13,033 bases of DNA from Chloroflexota bacterium (lineage in GTDB: Bacteria > Chloroflexota > Dormibacteria > Aeolococcales > Aeolococcaceae): NCBI GenBank assembly GCA_028287605.1, contig JAQBPI010000105.1:1-13033 (forward strand), read 5' to 3'. The notes beneath the pieces were generated by a model. It was not told where the DNA came from. It saw only the letters and a list, made by a program, of their open reading frames with translations, and ran no database searches. The position numbers were made by a program, and so were the translations under genes. Positions 7,481 to 13,033 of the stretch are shown here, in pieces (position 1 is the stretch's first letter; each line of letters opens with the position of its first letter).

Positions 7481-8757
7481 CAGGCGGCGCGCCCGGCGGC
7501 GAGGGCGGCGGTCACCGCGTCGACGACCCCGGCGGCGGGGTGCCGTTCCTGGGTGCGCCGGCCGAGGTCGCGGACCATCGCGGCGCCCTCGCGGACCTCG
7601 TCCTCGCCGACGATGACGCAGAGTCGCGCGCCGAGCCGGTCGGCGTTCCTCAGCTTGCGATCGAGCTTGCGGTCGCTGGCGTCCAGAACCGTGCGCACCC
7701 CGGCGGCGCGGAGCACCCGGGCGAGCTGCGCGGCCGGCTGCGCCTCGGCGGGGCCGAGCGAGCAGACCACCACGTCGCAGGCCGGCTGCGGCGCCGGGGC
7801 CGAGCCCTGCTCACCCGCCACCAGCAGCAGCCGCTCGACCCCGAAGGCGTAGCCGATCCCCGGGGTCGCGGGGAAGCCGATGGCCTCGGCGAGACCGTCG
7901 TAGCGGCCGCCCCCGCCGAGCGAGTTCTGGGCGCCCTGGAGCGAGCTGTGCCAGTACTCGAAGGCGGTGTGGGCGTAGTAGTCGAGGCCGCGCACCAGCC
8001 GCGGGTTGTGCTCGGCGGCGACCCCCGCCGCCTCCAGCCCGCCGCGCACCGCGGCGAAATAGGCGGCGCTGCTCTCGCCGAGCGAGTCGGTGATCACCGG
8101 CGCCGCGTCGCGCAGCGACTCGTCGCGCTTGCAGTCGAGCAGGCGCAGCGGGTTGATCTCCAGCCGGCGGCGGCAGTCGTCGCAGAGGCGGTCGGCCAGC
8201 GGCCGGTAGTAGGCGAGCAGCGCCTCGCGATAGCGCATCCGGTCGTCGAGGTCACCGAGGCTGTTGACCTGCAGCACCACCCCGGCCAGCCCCAGCGCCT
8301 GGAGGAAGCGCCAGCCCACCTCGATGACCTCGACGTCGAGCTCGGGGCTGCGCTCCCCGATGCACTCGATGCCCACCTGGTGGAACTGGCGGTACCGCCC
8401 CTTCTGGGGCCGGTCGTAGCGGAACATGGGGCCGGCGTAGTGGGCACGCACCGGCCGCGCCTCCTCGAGGAGATTGGCCTGGAGCACGGCGCGCAGCACG
8501 CCGGCGGTGCCCTCCGGCCGGAGCGTCAGCGAGCGCCCGCCACGATCGGAGAAGGTGTACATCTCCTTGTCGACCACGTCGGTGCCGGTGCCCACCCCGC
8601 GCTCGAACAGCTCGGTCTGCTCGAAGACGGGGGTGTCGATGGGACGGTAGCCGTGGAGCTCGGCCGCCTCGGCGTGCACCCCGTGGAGCCACCGCCACGC
8701 CGTGGCGGTGTCGGGAAGCAGGTCGTGGGTGCCCCGGGGGGCGCCGAGCGGAGGCAC
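7480..8757 (-). CDS. hisS: Histidyl-tRNA synthetase
   Basis: Class IIa synthetase of 425 residues, the usual length for the bacterial enzyme, acting as a dimer in the cytoplasm. It opens with APRGTHDLLP as expected. Further landmarks are TPVFEQTELFERGVG (motif 1), MFRYDRPQKGRYRQFHQVGI (motif 2, 111-130), the histidine-specific LVRGLDYYAHTAFEY (from 254, with Arg256 at the catalytic arginine position), GGGGRYDGL, and GIGYAFGVERLLL (motif 3, 300-312). The anticodon-binding domain is 327-425. A Cys-containing insertion (LCDDCRRRLEINPLRLLDC, 191-209) is common in this family. The start is GTG 8757 without an obvious ribosome site, 39 bases after the rel stop, so it probably depends on readthrough transcription from rel. 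Its stop overlaps the aspS start. The neighbouring order is as in many Firmicutes and Actinobacteria. Confidence 0.97.
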   Translation of the reverse strand: MPPLGAPRGTHDLLPDTATAWRWLHGVHAEAAELHGYRPIDTPVFEQTELFERGVGTGTDVVDKEMYTFSDRGGRSLTLRPEGTAGVLRAVLQANLLEEARPVRAHYAGPMFRYDRPQKGRYRQFHQVGIECIGERSPELDVEVIEVGWRFLQALGLAGVVLQVNSLGDLDDRMRYREALLAYYRPLADRLCDDCRRRLEINPLRLLDCKRDESLRDAAPVITDSLGESSAAYFAAVRGGLEAAGVAAEHNPRLVRGLDYYAHTAFEYWHSSLQGAQNSLGGGGRYDGLAEAIGFPATPGIGYAFGVERLLLVAGEQGSAPAPQPACDVVVCSLGPAEAQPAAQLARVLRAAGVRTVLDASDRKLDRKLRNADRLGARLCVIVGEDEVREGAAMVRDLGRRTQERHPAAGVVDAVTAALAAGRAA

Positions 8758-8796
8758 AGCGCGGGAGTCTAGCCGCGGTGGGCGCGGCGGGGACGC

Positions 8797-11007
8797 CTAG
8801 CTCGCCTCGCGGGCGACGGTGTGCACATCGCGGATCGCCTCGAGGCGCTCCAGCAGGCGGCTCAGCTGGGTCAGGCTCTGGATCTCGACGATGGTGGAGA
8901 TCACCGCGGTGCGGTCGTCGAAGACCTGGACGTCGGCGCCGCTCAGGTTGATCTTCGACTCGGCGATCACCGCGGCGATGTCGCGGAGCAGCCCGGTCCG
9001 GTCCCAGGCCTCGATCTTGATGCCGACCGGGTAGAGCTGGCGGGCGCCGCGCTCCCACTCCACGTCGACGAGCCGGGCGGCGTCGGCGGCGTTGACGATG
9101 TTCACGCAGCCGGTGCGGTGCACGGAGACGCCCTTGCCACGGGTGATGTAGCCCTTGATCGGCTCGCCTGCGACTGGCTTGCAGCACTGCGACAGCGAGG
9201 TGAGCACGTCGCCGACGCCGAGCACCCGCACCTCTCCGGTGGGCCGCGGGGTGCTGGTGAGCGGGATGGTGAGCACGCGGTCGTCGCGCTGCTCGGTGGG
9301 CCCGCCCTCCTCCATCGCGGTGTAGCGGAGCACCGCCGAGCGGGCGCTGATGTCGCCGTAGCCGACCGCGGCGACGAAGTCGTCGACGGAGCCGAACTTG
9401 AACTCGTGGGCCAGCTCGAGCAGGCGGTCGTCCTTGACCGTGCCGAGCGCGAGCTGGCGCATCCGGCGGAACTCCTTGTCGAGCTGCTCGCGGCCCTTCT
9501 GGATGTTCTCCTCGCGCCGCTCCTTCTTGAACCAGCCGCGGATCTTCTCGCGGGCGCTGCTGGTCTTGACGAAGGTGAGCCAGTCGCGCGACGGGCCGTG
9601 CGGACCCTTGGTGGTGAGCACCTCGACGATGTCGCCGTTCTCGAGCACGTGGTCGAGCGGCACCATGCGCCCGTTGGTCTTCGCGCCGATGCAGCGGTGA
9701 CCGACCTCGGTGTGCACCCGGTAGGCGAAGTCGACCGGGGTGCTGCCCGCGGGCAGCGAGCGGACGTCGCCCTTGGGGGTGAAGACGAAGACCTCGTCCT
9801 GGAAGATGTCGACCTTGACGGTGTCGACGAAGGTCTCGGCGTCGAGCACCTCCTTCTGCCAGTCCATGAGCAGGCGCAGCCAGGTGAAGCGCTCGTCGAA
9901 GCGGTCGTCGTGGAGACCGCCCTCCTTGTAGCGCCAGTGGGCGGCGACGCCGTACTCGGCGGTCTGGTGCATCTCGTGGGTGCGGATCTGCACCTCCATG
10001 GCCTCGCCGGTATGCGAGACCAGGGTGGTGTGCAGGGACTGGTAGCCATTCCCCTTGGGCATGGCGATGTAATCCTTGAACCGCCCGGGGATCGGCTTCC
10101 ACAGGGAGTGCACCACGCCGAGCACGCCGTAGCAGTCCTTCACCGAGTCGACCAGGACGCGGATGGCGATGAGGTCGAAGATCTCCTCGAAGCCCTTGCC
10201 GGTCTTCTTCATCTTCTCGAAGATGCTGTAGACGTGCTTGGGCCGGCCGGAGATGTCGGCGCTGACCCCGATGTCCTCCACCTCGCGCTCGAGGATCTCG
10301 GCGATGTTGCGAACGAACGCCTCGCGCTCCTGCCGCTGCCGCGCCAGCTTCAACTCGATGGCCTGGAAGTTCTCGGGGTCGACCTGGGCGAAGCCGAGGT
10401 CCTCGAGCTCCCACTTCATCTGCCAGATGCCGAGGCGGTGAGCCAGCGGCGCGTAGATGTCGAGGGTCTCCCGGGCGATGCGCTGCCGCCGCTCGGGCGG
10501 GAGCGCCTCGACGGTGCGCATGTTGTGCAGGCGGTCGCCGAGCTTGATGAGGACCACGCGGATGTCCTCGGCCATCGCCACCAGCATCTTGCGGATGTTC
10601 TCCGCCTGCACCTGCTCCCGGCTGCGCATGTGGATCTTGCCGAGCTTGGTGACCCCGTTGACCAGGCGGGCGACGTGGTCGCCGAACTCCGCCCGGAGCC
10701 ACTCGAGGGTCACGTCGGTGTCCTCGACGGTGTCGTGGAGGAGCGCCGCGGCCAGGGTGTCGGCGTCGAGCCGGAGGTCGGCGAGGATGCCGGCCACCGA
10801 CAACGGGTGCTCGATGTAGGGCTCGCCGCTGAGCCGGAACTGTCCCTTGTGGGCCCGCTCCGCCACCTCGTGGGCACGGACCAGCATCTCGCGGTCCCCA
10901 TCCGAGAGGTATGAGGTCTTGGGCAGCAGTTCGTTGAGTGGCATCGCCCGGTTGAGTGTACCCTCCCCCACACGCGGGGCCACCTGGACCACGGCCTGAA
11001 CCGCCAA
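8797..11007 (-). CDS. rel: Bifunctional (p)ppGpp synthetase/hydrolase, Rel/SpoT type
   Basis: A 736-residue long RSH enzyme that makes and degrades (p)ppGpp in the stringent response to uncharged tRNA on ribosomes. Domains in order: HD hydrolase (about 45-200) with YIEHPLSV (His67), LLHDTVEDT (His91-Asp92) and KLGDRLHNMRT all intact; synthetase (about 250-370) with GRPKHVYSIFEKM, FKDYIAMPKGNGYQSLHT and MEVQIRT; TGS (about 403-465); a helical region; a conserved-cysteine zinc-finger region with SQCCKP (Cys608-Cys609) and SVHRTGC (His630, Cys634); and a C-terminal ACT domain (about 662-736). The R-F-K-D motif at 309-312 is the form found in bifunctional rather than synthetase-only enzymes. The start is TTG 11007, supported by a full-strength GGAGGTGA site; ATG at residue 22 is the alternative. 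It leads the rel-hisS-aspS run and could be co-transcribed with proS, 81 bases upstream. Confidence 0.96.
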   Translation of the reverse strand: MAVQAVVQVAPRVGEGTLNRAMPLNELLPKTSYLSDGDREMLVRAHEVAERAHKGQFRLSGEPYIEHPLSVAGILADLRLDADTLAAALLHDTVEDTDVTLEWLRAEFGDHVARLVNGVTKLGKIHMRSREQVQAENIRKMLVAMAEDIRVVLIKLGDRLHNMRTVEALPPERRQRIARETLDIYAPLAHRLGIWQMKWELEDLGFAQVDPENFQAIELKLARQRQEREAFVRNIAEILEREVEDIGVSADISGRPKHVYSIFEKMKKTGKGFEEIFDLIAIRVLVDSVKDCYGVLGVVHSLWKPIPGRFKDYIAMPKGNGYQSLHTTLVSHTGEAMEVQIRTHEMHQTAEYGVAAHWRYKEGGLHDDRFDERFTWLRLLMDWQKEVLDAETFVDTVKVDIFQDEVFVFTPKGDVRSLPAGSTPVDFAYRVHTEVGHRCIGAKTNGRMVPLDHVLENGDIVEVLTTKGPHGPSRDWLTFVKTSSAREKIRGWFKKERREENIQKGREQLDKEFRRMRQLALGTVKDDRLLELAHEFKFGSVDDFVAAVGYGDISARSAVLRYTAMEEGGPTEQRDDRVLTIPLTSTPRPTGEVRVLGVGDVLTSLSQCCKPVAGEPIKGYITRGKGVSVHRTGCVNIVNAADAARLVDVEWERGARQLYPVGIKIEAWDRTGLLRDIAAVIAESKINLSGADVQVFDDRTAVISTIVEIQSLTQLSRLLERLEAIRDVHTVAREAS

Positions 11008-11010
11008 CTG

Positions 11011-11018
11011 TCACCTCC
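11011..11018 (-). promoter_or_regulatory. Strong ribosome site selecting the TTG start of rel
   Basis: GGAGGTGA on the minus strand is a perfect anti-16S complement, with six bases between GGAGG and the TTG at 11007. It makes the rare TTG start more likely than the ATG 21 codons downstream. Confidence 0.8.
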
Positions 11019-11088
11019 GACCGGTGGTCCGCCCCTCCCTCGTGTGAACAGCTGGAACGGAGAGCGGGGCCCGGCGGTTTCGGACCGG

Positions 11089-12546
11089 TCAGTATGCGCG
11101 GGCGATGACCGCGACGTGCTCCGCGGGGGTCGAGCAGACCAGGCAGGGCCGCCCCTCGCCGGCGCGGTCCGAGCGGAGGCAGCGCACCGTGACCGCGTGC
11201 ACCGCCGCCTTGACCGCCGCCTCGCACTCGGGCCGGTCGCAGAAGGGGGCGTTGGCGAAGACGGGGCCGTCGGCGAAGGCGGCGCGCAGCCCCTCGAGGT
11301 CGGCCACCTCCCGGCTGTGGTCGCCCAGGAGCCGCCGGGCGCGCTCGCGGAGGAGCTCCTGGACCTCGTCGAGGAGCCCGGGCAGCCTCTCCCCCACCTC
11401 GGCGAGCGGCAGCCGCTGCTCGTGGCCGTCGAGCCGGCGCACCACGCTCACCGAGCCCTCCGCGAGGTCGCGGCTGCCCACCACGATCCGCAGCGGCACC
11501 CCGCGCAGCTCCCAGTGGGCGTACTTCTCGCCGGGCCTGTGCCCCTCGCGGCGGTCGACCCTCAGCCGCACCCGGCCCGCCACCTCCTGCTCGAGCCGGG
11601 CGCAGGCGGCGCGCACCGCCTCGGCGCCCTCCGGGTCGTTGCTGCGCTCGATCGGCACCACCACCACCTGAACCGGGGCCACCCGCGGGGGCAGCACCAG
11701 GCCGCGGTCGTCGCCGTGGGCCATGATCACCCCGCCGATGATCCGCGTCGACAGCCCCCACGAGGTCTGGAAGGGGTGCTGCACGGTGTTGTCGCGGCCG
11801 GTGTAGGTGATGTCGTAGGCGCGGGTGAAGTTCTGCCCGAGGTGGTGCGAGGTGCCCGCCTGCAGGGCCAGGCCGTCGGACATGATCGCCTCGATCGACA
11901 TGGTGTAGTCGGCGCCGGCGAACTTCTCCGACTGGGTCTTGCGACCGGGGATGACGGCGAGCGCCAGCCAGTCCTCGGCGAGGGTGCGGTAGCAGCCGAG
12001 CATCCGCTCCACCTCCTCCGCGGCCTCGTCGGAGGTCTCGTGGAAGGTGTGCCCCTCCTGCCACCAGAACTCGGTGGTGCGCAGGAAGAGACGGGTACGC
12101 TTCTCCCACCGGACCACGTTGGCCCACTGGTTGACCAGCACCGGCAGGTCGCGCCAGGAGTGGATCCAGTCGGCGTAGAGGGTGCAGATGATGGTCTCGC
12201 TGGTGGGCCGCACCGCGAGCCGCTCCTCCAGCTTCTTCTGGCCGCCGTGGGTGACCCAGGCCACCTCCGGGGCGAACCCCTCGACGTGCTCCGCCTCCTT
12301 GGTCAGCAGCGACTCGGGGATGAACAGCGGGAACTGCATGTTCTCGTGCCCGGTCGCCTTGATCATCGCGTCGAGCGCGTCGCGAATGTTCTCCCACAGC
12401 CCCCAGCCGTAGGGCCGCACCACCATGCACCCGCCCACCGGCGTGTAGTCGGCGAGCTCGGCGCGCCGGACGACGTCGACGTACCAGCGGTCGAAGTCCT
12501 CGCTCTTCGGCGTGATCGCCTTGGGGTCGCGGGTGGTGGCGGGCAT
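11089..12546 (-). CDS. proS: Prolyl-tRNA synthetase, archaeal/eukaryotic-like type 3
   Basis: Cytoplasmic class IIa synthetase of 485 residues. The short length, absence of the editing insertion found in classical bacterial ProRS, and presence of an extra C-terminal zinc domain mark it as type 3. Visible: FPLFIPESLL (motif 1, about 73-81), RPTSETII, FLRTTEFWWQEGHTFHE (motif 2, 154-170), GTSHHLGQNF, TSWGLSTRIIGGVIMAHGDD (motif 3, 261-280), the anticodon-binding domain (about 290-395), and a zinc site with Cys436, Cys441, Cys468 and Cys471, ending in the typical IARAY. The frame is open upstream to 13023, but that stretch is translated tandem repeat; ATG 12546 gives the normal family N-terminus. 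No Shine-Dalgarno site is seen, and a TATACT box lies eight bases upstream, suggesting a leaderless transcript. The GACCGGTC palindrome at its stop is of unknown meaning. Confidence 0.96.
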   Translation of the reverse strand: MPATTRDPKAITPKSEDFDRWYVDVVRRAELADYTPVGGCMVVRPYGWGLWENIRDALDAMIKATGHENMQFPLFIPESLLTKEAEHVEGFAPEVAWVTHGGQKKLEERLAVRPTSETIICTLYADWIHSWRDLPVLVNQWANVVRWEKRTRLFLRTTEFWWQEGHTFHETSDEAAEEVERMLGCYRTLAEDWLALAVIPGRKTQSEKFAGADYTMSIEAIMSDGLALQAGTSHHLGQNFTRAYDITYTGRDNTVQHPFQTSWGLSTRIIGGVIMAHGDDRGLVLPPRVAPVQVVVVPIERSNDPEGAEAVRAACARLEQEVAGRVRLRVDRREGHRPGEKYAHWELRGVPLRIVVGSRDLAEGSVSVVRRLDGHEQRLPLAEVGERLPGLLDEVQELLRERARRLLGDHSREVADLEGLRAAFADGPVFANAPFCDRPECEAAVKAAVHAVTVRCLRSDRAGEGRPCLVCSTPAEHVAVIARAY

Positions 12547-12554
12547 CGGCCGGG

Positions 12555-12560
12555 AGTATA
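12555..12560 (-). promoter_or_regulatory. -10 box (TATACT) of proS, leaderless start
   Basis: TATACT on the minus strand lies eight bases before ATG 12546, so transcription would begin at or next to the start codon. It stands out in GC-rich sequence. No clear -35 box is visible 17 bases upstream. Confidence 0.55.
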
Positions 12561-12610
12561 GGGGGAGGGGTGGAGTTGGCCGGGGGCGGGTGGTGTGGGT
12601 GTCACGGCAG

Positions 12611-12889
12611 TCTGCCGCCGGTTGGGATGCTCGGCCGATCTGCGGCAGGTGGAGATGCCCGGGCCGATCGGCCGACGGTGGGAGATGCTCGGCCGATCTG
12701 CCATAGGGTTGAGGGGCGCGGCGTTCTGCCGCCGGTGGAGATGCCCGGCAGTTCTGCCGCCGGTCGAGATTCGCGGGGGCCGCTCTGCCGCCGGTGGAGA
12801 TGCCCGGCAGTTCTGCCGCCGGTCGAGATGCCCGGCAGTTCTGCGGCCGGTCGAGATTCGCGTACGCCCGCTCTGCCGCCGGTTTTGAC
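12611..12889 (+). repeat. Degenerate 28-bp tandem repeat array (about 10 units)
   Basis: Units begin near 12611, 12639, 12668, 12697, 12725, 12753, 12784, 12812, 12840 and 12872. The conserved core is TCTGCCGCCGGTSGAGAT, followed by a 10-14 base linker. The units at 12725 and 12784 are identical over 28 bases, and the one at 12812 differs at one base; those at 12753 and 12840 carry longer linkers beginning TCGCG. At several junctions the linker end and next core form CGGCAG-TT-CTGCCG, while the left-hand units carry TCGGCCGA instead. Unit length is not a multiple of three, so it is not a protein repeat. It lies immediately upstream of the proS promoter. Confidence 0.85.
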
Positions 12890-12890
12890 C

Positions 12891-12913
12891 CGGGGGGGAC
12901 TGCGTCCCCCCCG
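12891..12913. other. Very strong GC hairpin
   Basis: CGGGGGGGAC (12891-12900) pairs perfectly with GTCCCCCCCG (12904-12913) around a TGC loop. There is no T-run on either side, so a classical intrinsic terminator is unlikely. It sits directly beside the end of the tandem repeat array. Confidence 0.7.
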
Positions 12914-13033
12914 TCTGGTCGCAAGACATCGTGCGCTGGCGCGCCCGATGCCGGCTCCCGCCCCCCCTCGCCGGCACTCGCCGGCGGCGCTCGCTTCGCG
13001 ATCGCTATTCGGGGCGGCCACACGCCGAGGTAC
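12914..13033. other. Non-coding stretch to the window edge
   Basis: I see no gene here. The only structure is GCCGGC-ACTC-GCCGGC at 12970-12985, a six-pair hairpin whose arms are each palindromic, and a CGCTTCGCGATCGC segment further right. Together with the array and hairpin to the left, 12547-13033 reads as a repeat-rich intergenic region. Confidence 0.5.

Noticed and set aside
8821..10914. Long plus-strand open frame opposite rel, with similar ones opposite aspS, hisS and proS
   Set aside because: Same cause: mirror frames of strongly conserved minus-strand genes, without ribosome sites or domain signatures.
11083..11090. GACCGGTC at the proS stop as a shared operator with 5613-5624
   Set aside because: Only eight bases are shared, the site overlaps coding sequence and the stop codon, and GACCGGT-like strings are expected often at this GC content.
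8252..12430. A 1392-residue minus-strand open frame
   Set aside because: It runs out of register through proS, rel and hisS, is Arg/Ala/Gly-rich throughout, and conflicts with three certain genes.
12611..12889. CRISPR array
   Set aside because: The repeats are nearly head-to-tail with 10-14 base linkers that are themselves mostly repeated. There are no unique 30-40 base spacers and no cas genes in the window.
12547..13023. N-terminal extension of ProS or a repeat protein
   Set aside because: The open frame upstream of ATG 12546 is just the 28-bp repeat translated in shifting registers. Several frames on both strands are open there, and the family N-terminus begins at 12546.

Overview
The window is very GC-rich (roughly 70% or more by eye) and bacterial. 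The codon pattern, the order relA-hisS-aspS followed further on by alaS on the same strand, an archaeal/eukaryotic-type (type 3) prolyl-tRNA synthetase, a SigB/SigF-family sigma factor and several probably leaderless starts suggest a high-GC Terrabacteria lineage (Actinomycetota, Chloroflexota or Dormibacterota-like). The sequence alone does not fix the phylum.

Reading down the minus strand from the right edge: 12547-13033 is non-coding and holds about ten imperfect copies of a ~28-bp tandem repeat with palindromic junctions, then a very strong GC hairpin. Next comes a translation and stringent-response block: proS (11089-12546), a bifunctional-type rel/spoT (8797-11007), hisS (7480-8757) and aspS (5702-7480). 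hisS and aspS overlap by one base (TGATG), and the rel-hisS gap is 39 bases, so rel-hisS-aspS looks like one operon; proS lies 81 bases upstream of rel.

The middle (2537-5701) is a small accessory and regulatory island. It holds a structured leader and a SigB-type promoter candidate ahead of a small three-helix membrane protein, an 83-aa single-span protein with its own TATAAT box and Shine-Dalgarno site, a degenerate RsbW-like anti-sigma protein directly behind an excellent SigB/SigF-type promoter, one plus-strand gene for a secreted protein resembling chagasin-type (I42) inhibitors, a strong bidirectional terminator hairpin, and a SigB/SigF/SigG-family sigma factor gene. alaS follows the sigma gene after 57 bases and runs off the left edge, lacking only its last few dozen codons.

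The most interesting signal is the stress-sigma module: a sigma factor gene, an anti-sigma-like gene that has lost the expected catalytic Glu and glycine boxes of the GHKL kinase fold, and two nearby promoters matching that sigma class. All sit inside a cluster of tRNA-charging and (p)ppGpp genes.
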